NCBI GenBank assembly: GCA_008508345.1
Contig: QNGE01001268.1
Span: 114,903-178,902 of the forward strand
Source of the DNA: Paragonimus westermani
Taxonomy: Eukaryota; Platyhelminthes; Trematoda; Plagiorchiida; Troglotrematidae
Length of the DNA: 64,000 nucleotides
Reading direction: 5' to 3'
In this document: piece by piece, positions 37,528-49,430 of the stretch
Layout: the number at the start of each line of letters is the position of its first letter
Position numbering within the stretch: position 1 is the stretch's first letter
Made by a program: the position numbers and the translations under genes
Notes under the pieces: model-generated
Told to the model about the DNA's origin: nothing
Seen by the model: the letters and a program-made list of their open reading frames with translations, nothing else
Databases searched by the model: none

Positions 37528-40500
37528 AGTCATTTGGCTCCGGTCATCGTAACAGACTAGTCCAGAAACGGTTGTGGCCAACCGGGTTTGATGGCTGTTT
37601 CCAAAATTGAAAACAATTTTTCGATGACGGCGAACATCAGTTGTTTAGTCGAATGCTTCGTAGACTGTTTTGACTGATGCATCCGTAGAGAATTCCGTCA
37701 TTTTCAATTCAAAAGAACGACTTCATGGAGCAACAAATCACATACGCGAAACGCTGCCTGTTTGTTGCCGTGCCTCAAAATTACACATACTCTCAGACAG
37801 TTTGTGGAACATGAAAAGTGACCAACTATTCCGGTTCAATCTCTGGGCAACTTATGCTTTTCGCTAAATGACATGCCGTCTGATACAACCAGCCCAAATG
37901 TGGAATTGCACCAGTGAACATGATTAGCTCGCAGCTTGAATCGTACGGTTTTGTCCAAACGTCAGTCAACACAGACTCTGTGGCCCAACGAATCCGCAAA
38001 TCCGACACATGGTTGCTTTGTGTTTCGGGTAAGATTTGGTCCGCTTGTAACCGGTCTTAAGTAATATTGGTGGTTCATGCAAACCCATTTTCCTCACCCC
38101 TACCCAACGAACACTCTCCTCCTGACAACCAGGTCAGTCACACAGGCGCCCCCCCCCAAATAAGATGGCAGTGTCGTGGTGACTAGTCCCTGACGTTCTG
38201 TCTGCAAATCGCACAGGGGTCAAAGCACAGGACATCAGCGTCCGCATCGTCTGTATTCAATCATGTTTGTGGAGAATGAGTGTTGTGTGCAGATGGGAGA
38301 GACAGCGACAACGTAACAGACGTCACCATGGCAGAGAACATCTAATCTCCCCTACATGCTGTTGGTTCATTTATCAATTAGTTATTTGACCTCTGAAGAT
38401 AGTTGCTACCTTGTTTCATCTTAGGCGCTTAGCGCGAATTTAACGAGACTTGCAATCAAATGGTGAATCACAACAGTAGGCGTCACAGTAACCTTTATCT
38501 CATCAAGTAAGAGCACTCACTTAGCGATCACCTCGGTCAATATTGAAATTGCCACAATTTCCATGACCGAATACACCCGTTCCTATTTATGACCCTTGTA
38601 TAACATGTGCAACACGCTAGCCTTGACAATTATCACGGTTAGTATGGCGTACGGGACTCTGATGCACTGTTGCATCTTTTTCATGTCCTGACAGCCTAAA
38701 AATCTTGCTCGTCTGAGGAGAAAGCACATCCGATAGTGAGTTTGCTCATTTCCACCTTTGTAGATAGCATGTTTGATCATAATGGGTTCATGAACCAAGC
38801 TTATTGTTATTTGCTCAACTGGTGACAGTTTATATCTAACGGTAGTGGCAAACGATCACTTAGGCATTCTCCTAAAATTGGGTTATCTCTGCATGGCCGA
38901 TTCATAATTACGTACTCTTGATTTTGCTTCATCATAGTTCATTCTCAAACGCACTAGTTCGGCAGCTTTTCAAACGACAAGAATAAGCCTGGTATCATAT
39001 TGCTGAATTACCATACACCGTTTGATGAGAAATAAACGCATGAAACTTCGAAGTAACACATCAGTAGGGAACCAATCTCATCAAACGATCCTCACACTTC
39101 GTCGTTTTCGGCTCGACTAAAAATAGTCCAACTGGGGGTCGCAAAACCAAGGTGTGTTGCCCTAATCAGTGGGAGATCGGTTTACAGTAGTGTGTGTGTT
39201 GAAACTGGTTCGGCATACATGCACACTTTGTAAACCGCTACTTGAAGAAGACGAATGTGTCTTGTTCCTGATTTGTCAAGCACATGGGGTGTGTGGAAAA
39301 ACACTGGATTCCAAACCGATTATCGGCAGCAACGTCGCGATTGTTTTCCAACACCTTCATTGGAAACGGACAATTGTCGGAGGTTTATCTGATAAAACAA
39401 TCCAAGCAGTAGATGTAACTCTAATACTTGTTTGGCTGTTGGTCCCCAACTGTGAACGCATCACTTCACTTGTGTCAGAAGATTGGGAAGTCTGTTAGAC
39501 AAGACTGACTGATTCTCACACAAAGATAGAACATTAACCCGAAGAACAATCCTAACACAATGTGAACTTCTGGTCCGATTAGTAAACGGGACAAAACACA
39601 GTTTCCTAACGACTGGTTTGCTTAACGAGTCTGATTAGCAAAATGTGGGGACGTAAAATGGTTGGTGCATTCGGAATCTGTCTTTTGCAAAATCTGCTTA
39701 CGACTGAACGTGTGACCAGGTGGTAACATAAGAACACCGATCCATTGGGAAAAAGTCGTGGATTAAAAAAGGAAAAATATGAGGGGACGCCAATGAGTGA
39801 GTACATCCATACAGGTAGCCGCAGTATCAGGACATAGTGTCAATAAACTTACAATTTGTGTGATTGTGGGACACAATAGTCAAAGTGTGAGTTAATTTGA
39901 AGGATACAGTTCTGGTTGCTCCAAAAAGTTGCAATTAAAACCTCAGTTTGTGCAGTTTTTCGGAATCACCTGAAAACGAATTCTTCAATTTCCTCTGCAA
40001 GTGACTTCTTCGTAGAGTGCCTGATAGTCCCTGTACGAAAAATCTGACCTAACGGTTGGAAGCTATGCAGTTTTTTTAGTTGAACAATTGATCGTATGTC
40101 CGTAGGTTTCCTAAATTCACACTGCCGAAGAGCTACTTTGTGTAACAGACCATCCTACATACTTTGGACCATCTAATGGAGAGAGCGGCAGCCAGACGCT
40201 GCGACGACGTTGCTACCCTCTGCACCCACAGGTCACTGGTCCAAACTACAGGGTAACACAGACCATACAGGCATCATAGCGAGCTGATGAAGTAATTCTA
40301 CTAAACGCAATAAATAGATTTCTGAATACGTTTTTCGGTAAGGGTGCTTTATTCTCCAATGTTTTGGTAAACATTCCTCACAGCCTCAACGTTCGCACGG
40401 TGGCTAATCAATCAACATTTACGGCCACGCGAAAACCGAACAAACGGCAACACAACAGGAGCTGGAAAAACAACGTGATTCTAGTCTACACTGTTACTCC

Positions 40501-42405
40501 ACGAAGAGCTGCAACCGTTAACAGGGTGGTGCAATCAGTTAGTGATTGTTACGTGATCGAATTGTGTCAATGGACAAGCTTCGCAAGACGCCTCACTGCT
40601 TCCTTTCGTGTTGAGATGCGACAGTGGACTAACAGAAACTATGAGATGCGTACAGTTGCAGGTGACGTTTACCATCGCTAACACCTCGTGCACATATGTT
40701 AAAAATACCACCCAAACATTCCTCTTCCAGGGTAGCAGGACCAAGGTCAACATACAGCGGGCCTGCTGGTATCATGATGTTTAGGGGTATGGTACCGTTT
40801 TAAAAATCGCCAAAAGCAGTACATCATAAAACTGTGGCGGAGTATAGGCTACTATTTGCTGGAATGAACACCCATATAATGAAAACAGCGCCCGCAGTTT
40901 CCGTCGACATACAGTAATCGGTACACGGAGTCTAGAGGTCACAAGTCACAGGGGTGCGATCACCACTCTGTCTTAACCGTAGGCTTCAGCCTCACCAAAC
41001 ACTGAGGGAAAAGCGTCTGAAGCGATAGTTATTTAGGAGTGAACTGAAGTGGGGGGAAATGAAGCAGTTAGATGGAGCTGGCTTAATATTATCGATGTTG
41101 AGAGAAAGATGACCCCGGATACCCTCAAGTAGTTTCCGTTGTAGAAATAGTTGGCTTTTTAAATCCATCCAGAACCTCTCATTATAACCTCTGAGCTGCG
41201 AGGCAGCAGGAAGTGGGTAACCGAGCATTCAGAGCCAAGGATACAACAGTTCGAATCGCTTAACGGTAAGGGCTTAGCCAGTCCTAGGAAGCGATAAAAA
41301 AGACACTAAATTCGGATTCATGTTACTACATCGCACAGCAGAAGTATACAAAGCTCGTGAGTTACCACAGCTTCTCTGACCGGAGAAGATAATGCGACGT
41401 AGATTACGGTCAACCGTTGGGCGATCAGAGGGCTGTTTGTTGAGGCGAACATTTTCTAGCCTGTTTATTGTCGATACAGATATAATGGAACAAGGAAATG
41501 AGTCAGCAACATTAAAAGTCTATCTGCAATGATACGGTGATTGTTCACAATAGATTCCACTACACTAGGTTCGATGTAGTTTGGAAGAAGTCTGCCCTTG
41601 AACGACGGAGAAATTTCAGTGAACCCAGTCCCCTTATTGTGGCAAGATGTGACCATTGTGAATCACGACAACAGTGACCACGTGGAAGCAGAATGCAAAG
41701 CACGAGACGATGAAGTATTGTATTGGTTCGAACAATTGACAATTACTTTATATGTACAACGAACGTAACAGACATGAGAAATAGTGTTATAAGAAACTAA
41801 AAAAACTGGCAAACTCTACAACTAAGTGAACAGCTCTGTTGTACGTTCATAAGACCACGTTTCGCTAAGTGTGCACTTCTGTGAGGACAGCAGCGCGAAA
41901 GGCAATCTTGTGAGTGCTTTAGTAGACTGCTCATCTGATGCAATTGTTCCTGGCAGGACCTAACTCTCAGGCATAATAGCTCTGTGGACCAACAAGGTGG
42001 GCAAACCTGGCCACTACCTCAAGATAAAAAAAATGTCAGTGCTCCTACATAATGTACTTCTTCTCTTGCCGGGAAAACTGTAAGCTGCACGGTGTCGTTG
42101 AAGCCAGAGGAATGGAATGTCAGTCATTGAATGGCATTTAATTGGCGAAACATATTTATCGAATCAACCCTGAAAGAATACATTCACTGTTGACCATAAG
42201 TATAACACAACTCTCTGATTTTGTACCAAACGGAAAAGCTGCAATGCATAGCTGGACAACGCTCAGGTTGATTGCCATACGATTGTCGATACCGACACTG
42301 CTTTCCCAACCACGGTCTTTATAAGGATGTTTAATTACCGAAAACGCTTAGAGTAAGCACTGTGTCCGAAAATGAACCAAGTAAAAACTGACCAACCTAT
42401 TGCAG
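37528..42405. other. Unassigned non-coding DNA
   Basis: About 4.9 kb without a supported gene. It contains nine C at 38149-38157. A 109-codon plus frame (39169-39498) and a 105-codon plus frame (40364-40681) match nothing I recognise and are within the length expected by chance in a window this size. Confidence 0.45.
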
Positions 42406-42582
42406 GGATATGAGCGGTTCCACAGTTCATCTGGACATTGCAGACGCGACCGAAACTCTTGCAGAATCTGAAGGCCTAGTCCCAATTACATCACTGGCAT
42501 ACCGCGTGATTGAAACAGTCGAAAAACGATGTTTATCATCCGTTTTTTCAAATCTAACGTCATCCTCTATCTCTTTCGTGAG
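42406..42582 (+). other. Candidate internal exon of an unknown gene
   Basis: A convincing acceptor (ACCAACCTATTGCAG, ending 42405) and a donor (GTGAG|GTATCA, GT at 42583) bound a 177-base open segment. The acceptor contributes one base to a split codon, and two bases are left at the donor. It includes DIADATETLAESEGLVPITS and YRVIETVEKRCLSSVFSNL, an amphipathic, helix-like sequence of typical protein composition. No family is recognised. It would belong to a gene downstream of, or overlapping, the MyoD locus; no partner exons could be assigned. Confidence 0.28.
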
Positions 42583-44944
42583 GTATCAACCGTTAACCAG
42601 TTCCTGCCCTTGCGTAGAAGGAGGCTCCTTCAACATAGTGAGGCTATGATTATTGGACATCAAAATACACTGGTGGGTCTACTCTGATTTCAGTTACTCC
42701 TATGCTTCAGCATTCTTAACCGCTTCGTTTATATATATTGCACAAAGTGTGACTGTCTTTTTCTTCAATCCATGACTTCCGCCTTACTGACAACTGTTCT
42801 GAGTTGTCTACTTGAGCTCAGTGTACAAAGCGTTTCTGCGTCGAACATTATGTGATGTATGTTTCTCCACTTTTTATGTTTACTATGTTGTCAGCCACAT
42901 ACATTAGTTCAAATACCATAAGATTATCGCTTTGAATGAACATAAGCACGTACAAACGATCGGTGCAGATATGTCAGAATGAAAGTGTAGGTGAACATAG
43001 ATCTGGTTGCATTTCAGAACCCAGGATAATTCTGACAGGAATACTCCATGGATATAGGTAGAAAGAGAACGCCATCCAGGGGCGGGTTGTTATCTAAATT
43101 TATCTCTAGTGAAAATCTGCGGACGGTTTTGCGGTTAGGTACAACAAAAGTTTTGTTTAATTTGCACAGAATGCATTCATATGAAACCTCCACAATGTGC
43201 AGTTTACATTGAGCACATGCAGTTCCAAATATACATTAGCTAACAGCCGCGGCCGCACTGTCTCAGCACCTTGTCGTCGATGTCAACATAACGTCGGCCT
43301 TGTAAAATAAGACCGCATCTGAAGTCTTCTTATGAACTAATTGTCCTTATATATATAATTATACTACTCATGAGTAGTCTGACATATTTTTTAATTTTTG
43401 GTCTTCATGACAGCTCTGGATCGCACCTGACCAGCCGTACGAACGACCGGTCAACGTAACGTTGACGTGTTATCCTAGAGGAAGAAAATATCTATGAAGG
43501 GAAAGAATGTGACGAGGCCAAATAGAGAAACCGGAGACGCCGCGGATGTACAGGTGCCACTGATAGCGGCGCAGTTCCATTTGATATGGTTTCTAAACAG
43601 CCAGTTGAGTGATCATGGGATCACAAATCGAGCAGCCAACACCCAGTCACTTTGATCACCGAACTGGTCGAGGTATCCAGACTTATTAATTAAGCCGTTC
43701 CTCAGCCACCTCACGGTTTTTCCAATCTATCGGTGGTATCAGTAAGTGGTGCCCAGCACAGAAGAAGCTCAGCCAGTATGTGGAACGCAAACTGTGCAAT
43801 TTCATCGTTCGTCCAAGTGTTCACGCATCTTGAGTATTCGGAAATAAGCACTGGCCAACAACCGCATTGCCTAAATGACCAACCTACGTAATGCGGATTA
43901 GCGGGTGAGGAAAAGAGTCCCCAAAAACAACCAAACAAATATCATCCTTCTTGTGGAAAGGTGGCATTTCCGAATTATGGAGAAAAGTATATGGCACGTG
44001 AACAACGTAACTTCTTTTTTCCAGTGAAAACCGGATGCTTTTTCGACTGCACAGATGGCGCGAATCGACGTTGGCATCTCATCGGCAGTATTGAAGGTTG
44101 ACGAGATGGTGTCACTGATTATGTGCAATGGTTCACAGCATCAAGCGCACTGACTGCAACAAGGGAAAAGGGAATAAGAATATTTCGTGCCTCGAATTAT
44201 ACTTTGTACTTCAAAATTTCGCATATTTCCGGAATAGGGACTAAGCAGAGTAAAATCGGAAGGGACTGTTAACTTAGTACCAGGGAGAAACTCTGAAGTA
44301 GAATAACTGAATTCTTCAAGTGCACTCTTCAAAAGGTCACTCAAGACAAGGTTGATTGGGGAGGGGAAATCGGACACTCCTGGTGAGCATCACCCTGAAT
44401 GATGAACGTTCGAGACATATGTTAGCAGACTCTCACTTCCAGCTGCACAGTCAACTTCCAAGGGTGCTAGTCGGTTTTCATATTTTTTGGAAGTCCTTTG
44501 TGAGAGACAGGTCTAGACAAAGTTACGAGCAACCGAACAGAAATTAGCCTCCAGGTATAAGAATGAGACTACTGTTGGTTGCCCGTGGTAGTATCCGTGC
44601 TCCCGGAACCCCTGTTCTTCAGGTCCCCAAACCTGTCGAGGCAATTCTCATTCTTTATGATGTCAACCTTCCCCCGTGTTTTTTGAGAATAAAGGGTAGG
44701 GGGAGTCCCGGATATAAAACTGTGATGCTCAGAATTAGGGACTTCGAATAGCTCTAGAAATCGTACTTGAATTGAAACCTCCCACGCAAGTAATATTGCG
44801 AAGACCTGGTACTGGCAGAAGTAAGCAATTGTTATTCATGGATTGAGACAGCGAATTTATTGATGTACAACAGTATTAGAGAAATCACAGCCTGTCATTG
44901 GCTGATCTCATTAGCACATGCAACACCATAAACTGTATGTTAAT
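42583..44944. other. Unassigned non-coding DNA up to the assembly gap
   Basis: No gene or element was recognised. Short frames on both strands at 43711-44751 lack motifs. The last 60 bases before the N run show no recognisable integrase sequence, although integrase occurs on the far side of the gap. Confidence 0.4.
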
Positions 44945-45239
44945 NNNNNNNNNNNNNNNNNNNNNNNNNNNNNNNNNNNNNNNNNNNNNNNNNNNNNNNN
45001 NNNNNNNNNNNNNNNNNNNNNNNNNNNNNNNNNNNNNNNNNNNNNNNNNNNNNNNNNNNNNNNNNNNNNNNNNNNNNNNNNNNNNNNNNNNNNNNNNNNN
45101 NNNNNNNNNNNNNNNNNNNNNNNNNNNNNNNNNNNNNNNNNNNNNNNNNNNNNNNNNNNNNNNNNNNNNNNNNNNNNNNNNNNNNNNNNNNNNNNNNNNN
45201 NNNNNNNNNNNNNNNNNNNNNNNNNNNNNNNNNNNNNNN
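44945..45239. other. Assembly gap (295 N)
   Basis: A run of N bases. Open frames drawn across it are artefacts. Confidence 0.99.
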
Positions 45240-45590
45240 CGTGAGTATGAATCAATTAACACCAGACTGTGATAGTTACCGATAAGTGGTCCACAATAGT
45301 CTGCGTGCACCCGTTGCCATGGTACGTAGCTGTCCGGCCAAGGTGTCCAATTCTTCGGCCTTGTCTTTATTTTGTGGAGGCAGGAGTGGCAGTTCATTGC
45401 AATGCTCTTGATATCCGAGTTTATCGCCGGCCACCAACACGTCTGTCGAGCCAGGGATTTCATTTTCTCCACGCCCAGATGACCTTTATGCAAGTCGTCT
45501 AATACCGCCTTTCGTAGCGGCACATTGAATCTTAGGACGTTTGTCCAGACCCTGCTTCACAAAGCAGTCCACTCGTGTTCTGAAATCGAT
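45240..45590 (-). pseudogene. Ty3/gypsy integrase N-terminal fragment, cut by the assembly gap
   Basis: Read on the minus strand, this is the zinc-binding domain and start of the catalytic core of a retroviral-type integrase, which joins element cDNA to the host chromosome. The HHCC finger is visible as LHKGHLGVEKM with NCHSCLHK further on, after a WWPAI motif. Then comes VHADYCGPL with the first catalytic Asp, and LVLIDSYS at the edge of the gap. Weaker frame-disrupted sequence extends upstream to about 45590. The remaining core, if present, is hidden in the N run. No other part of the element is seen alongside. Confidence 0.85.
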
Positions 45591-45649
45591 ACTACAATGC
45601 GACAGACTTCTCTAGGTAACACTCTCGTAGCACAGCTCTGATAACCAGA

Positions 45650-46070
45650 ATTCCGATTAATTGACTTGCACCGACTCTATGGCAGCTGCTTCGGAATCCG
45701 TACGTCAGCACTCTACGGATGTTTCCAGGGCAGTGAAGTCATTTAAGCATCAGCGTGGATTCAATCTTGTCAACATCCACTCGCCGAAGTGTTAAGAATC
45801 ACTTCTGGCCACCGAATATACAACACGCGGCTTAGACATTAAAGTGGGGATGGATCAAATGCTATGCATTTCACTGTCAAGTTTCATTGCCGTACAACAG
45901 TAAAGACAGTACTGTCGAGAGGTAGGCAAGTTACATCTTTTGCATCTTCAGGCTATGATCCCTCCAGTCACCTTTTTCAAAACATACGAAAGCATCACTA
46001 GTCTCCTCCATACGAGCTCGCATTTCACAGGTAGACCTGTCCGCAGACTGCTATTCAGGTAGCAAGTGGT
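45650..46070 (-). pseudogene. LINE ORF2 C-terminal fragment, probably the 3' part of the LINE at 47100-49430
   Basis: Minus-strand frames give an ARMEETSDAF block, then VLSLLLYGNET (normally V-R-S-V-L-L-Y-G-x-E-T-W), then further frame-disrupted sequence with CLSRVLYIRWPEV (normally C-L-R-x-I-x-x-I-x-W-x-x-x-V). These follow the polymerase domain in LINEs of this type. Orientation and order fit the remnant at 47100-49430, from which it is separated by a solo LTR and several hundred bases of unrecognised sequence. Membership of the same copy is inference. Confidence 0.6.
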
Positions 46071-46279
46071 CTGTGTAGCTACCCACAGTGATGTGGATTC
46101 TAAGTGTACGCAAAACATCTCCGCCCACAGAGGGTTAAGAGAAAGAAGCCGTTGACATCCAAACCAAATTTGAATGTGTAGTGACTAACGGTTGCATCGC
46201 TTCTCTAAGGATCTCGTATGCAACCGTGTTTTCACACTTGTCAGCTATTTAAGTATACTTCTGCGAACGCATGTTATAA

Positions 46280-46806
46280 TGTGGTGGATTGCCAAATCGG
46301 GGGTGCGAGTTTTCGAACGCTCGGCCGAATACCTCAACGGGGGGAGGTACGTTCGAAAACCTGCCGCGATCGGATCAAGGACAACGTGCGCGACCGGATG
46401 AGTCATCGCTCGACTAGATCGGACCAACGGGCGAGGCAGGGCAGGCGAAATACGACAGACGGCCAGATCGGAGGCGTGGTTTTTCCAACATTCAGAGGAA
46501 CATCTCGACACGATGTTGGGATACGGTCAAGGCCAGCACTGGGTGGATGGCGGACAGCACGAGCAGCCGGACGAGCCAACGCGCAACGGAATCGGACAAA
46601 CAGACGAGGAATGGCAAGCGAAAAACCCTCCGATAGAAGGCACCGGTCACGCACGTAAACCGGTTAGAAGTGCACACGACGTGTGAACGGAAACCGGGGG
46701 GTGCTGCGGGTTGGAATTGCGACTTATAAACGAGAGAGCGCGCGTTGCATGTGACTAGCGGTTTGGACAATAAAGATTGTGCTTTATTGGACGCCTTCTC
46801 GCTACA
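46280..46806 (+). mobile_element. Solo LTR of a Ty3/gypsy-type element
   Basis: A 527-base GC-rich block starts TGTGG and ends CTACA, and is flanked on both sides by ATAA (46276-46279 and 46807-46810), a 4-base target-site duplication. Inside, near the right end, are TATAAA (46725-46730) and, 38 bases further on, AATAAA (46769-46774), the arrangement of a promoter and polyadenylation signal in a compact LTR on the + strand. No internal element sequence adjoins it, so it is a solo LTR left by recombination. It lies between two pieces of a minus-strand LINE and is younger than that LINE. Its base composition differs sharply from the surroundings. Which gypsy family it came from is unknown. Confidence 0.7.
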
Positions 46807-47099
46807 ATAAGAGGCCTGATACGAGTTCACAGCCACTTTCTTCAGTCGTACAACCAATTGCACACAACAGATAAGTGCCCATTTCCTAACGACTCATTTA
46901 CTAGTCCATCTTTAAGGTCGATCAAAATACACCTTTTTGAGTATTGTTTAACACATCCGCAAGTTTTAAGCACTTTCGAGTGCTGCTCAGTGGGCTGAAG
47001 CTAACTTCACGTCCTTTTTCTTTATCGTCTTGGTTGCCGTTGTTGGTATCAGACTGGCCTAGAGCTGACTACTTATCACATATCCAAAAATTATTGAAA

Positions 47100-49430
47100 A
47101 TATCCAGTTAGCTTCCAAACCCTACCGCGTCCTTTTAGCTCGATGTCTGTTGGGACTACTTTCCGATTGTTCTTCAAGACAGGCGTTTTAAATTGTTAGT
47201 GGACGAGGTTCAAGCGCATATCCACTTTTCCACTACAGATGCCACGATCACAAAGACTATGACAAATCACCGAATTTCCTGTCCACTGTGTGTAAATGAC
47301 GCACCATTGCCTGCAAACAACAGCATGAGGATAGTCGAATTCCGTAACCGGCACGAGTCGTGGAAACCTCAAGTATGCGACAGATGACTATGCGTGCGGT
47401 ATTCAACTTGAACACAGTTCCCAAGTTCTGAAGAGAAACTGTCAGCATTACTGTTAAATGTAACTTGAATAAATTTGTGACTAAGACAACCCAAATTCAC
47501 AACATTAACAGTTTCAGAATCATCAGAAGCTGAGCCACACGACTGTATCTTCATCTTTATATCCAAATGGAACTAGTTGAACTGACGAACTTACTTGGAC
47601 ATCCAACGTTACAATGCCTCACGGTTCACAGAATCGAACGCCTTGTCGCAATCCACAACGAAGGAAAACAAAGGCTGGTTGTGTTCCCCAAAACTTTTCT
47701 TGGGCCTGTCAAGTAACGAACATGTCAAGCATACTGCAAATCGACCGGAATCCAAATTGTTTTTTGAGGAACACTGGTCTCTAAAACTTAAACACCTTAT
47801 CAGTTGAGCAAGATTCTTGGTGCAGCCTTTCAAGCGCAATCCACTAAACTGATGCCCGGATAACTGTCGGTGTTTTGCCTTTACTCTAACTTTAAGCAAA
47901 GGTACGATCAGGGCATCCTTGAACCTTTGAGGGACTATTTGACGCTCCCAGATAGAGTAGACCAACTGGGGGCGATCCATCTTCACCTACAGACTCCGTT
48001 TCACCACCGTCCAGCATCCCCCTGGGCCAATGCCAAATCTGGAGCGATAGCAAGTGATTGTTTGAAATTTTGTTATGGCAGGTTATTCACGGTCACCCAG
48101 TCAACGGTAGCCGGCTGACTTAGGGGGCTATCAAAGGACTTGCGTCAGACTTTTATGTCCTCCGATTGTGTACAGGGAAAGTCACTGTCTCTGTCAGTCA
48201 GTGTATTGGTAGAGTTAAAGGATGTCAAAAACCGTCTTGAGCGAATCATAGAACTCTTTGCGTTGTCTACGGTCATTGTAGCCCTGAATCAAATCACTGC
48301 TTTTTCTTCGTCAGTCCTCCTTAATGTCGGGAAGTCTCTGGGCAAGTTGACGACGAGCGTTCTGACTTATGGTTCTTTTATTCTCACTGTATGGGTCCAT
48401 TCTAAAAACGTGAAACGCTTCATTCTTGTCATATCACGTTTGAGGTAATAACACAGTTGTCGTTGAACCAGTCCTGGCAAATCTGGTGTTAGATACCAAA
48501 CGGTCGATGGCTGTTGCCGCGATCTGTTCCTTCAGATGTTCCCATGCACCATCAGGGCAGTGGATATATGAGCATGTGTGAGATAAACGGCACCTGCACG
48601 TTGAAACACATTCCTCGACTTTGAGTTCTCTGGTCTCCTAACATCCAGATTCCGGTGCTTTCCGGAAGGTCTACCGTAGACGGGCTTGCAAACAGGAATA
48701 AGCAGCTTGGTTCTGGACACCCGATAGTTCGTACTACATCCAGCTCCGTATATAACTCGCCTGATACGTATTTCGCGAACGTCACACGATCACACAGACA
48801 AACGGTGATGACCGTTTCGTGGATGAATGCAAGTAGTGACATCACTCACTTCCAGCTAGATCCGGGTGTTTGTGATGGCCAACTCATGAGTAGCACAAAA
48901 CTAGCGATCACACTTCGTACTTACTACACCAATGTTACTTGGTCCGAAGACTCTCGACCAAGCTACTGAGTCGCGTCCACTCCGTTTTTCGGGATTGCCC
49001 ACAAGAAACAGCCGGTCACTCACCAGTATTGAATGGTTTGGTGAACAAGTGGCCATAGAGTTAATCCTTTTTATTATCCGTGTGACATATAGTTGGACCA
49101 CAAACACTAAAAAATATAACAGACTTATCTCAACCGGGCTGCATGCGCACGAACACGAACCGGAGGTTAAAGTCACGCGGTTCGATTGTCACCAGAAAAA
49201 CTGATGCTATCGGCGGCGAAAAAACCAAGTGCTTTCTGGAACACTCTGTCGAGTAGTCCATCCAGCACTTGTGCGCAGCGTCTGTTACTGAGACGTTATC
49301 TTGGTCTGAAAGACTCATCTCACCACAAACTGCGAAATCAGTACCACAGCGGCTCATTCCCATCGAGATCAGTGCGATATGGCGTTCGTCATCCGGTGCT
49401 GCATGGATCCAGTAGCACACGCACATCCTA
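47100..49430 (-). pseudogene. Decayed LINE with AP endonuclease and reverse transcriptase domains
   Basis: Read from 49430 downwards, minus-strand frames give in order the start of an AP-type endonuclease (DVRVLLD, then ALISMGMSRCGTDFA), a further endonuclease block SGRDSVAW (normally G-R-D-x-x-A-W), and RNLDVRRPENSKSRNVFQ at about 48655. CQDWFNDNC follows near 48460 and then an EFYDSLK linker block. RT follows with QIVPQRFKDALIVPLLK and VVDCDKAFDSVNREAL (47612-47930). A diverged NLGCL motif comes next, then LLFAGNG (47306-47317 encodes FAGN where FADD is expected). Frameshifts separate nearly every block and both catalytic Asp codons are changed. The element would be a self-copying non-LTR retrotransposon; this copy is dead. 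Its continuation is probably the fragment at 45650-46070. Confidence 0.85.

Noticed and set aside
39169..39498. 109-codon plus-strand frame with several Cys
   Set aside because: It opens with GTG rather than ATG, has no paired splice signals or known Cys pattern, and is within the length expected by chance (roughly ten or more frames of this size).
44885..45523. Long open frames on both strands across the N run
   Set aside because: They are open only because N bases cannot encode stops. Only the minus-strand part outside the gap is real integrase sequence.
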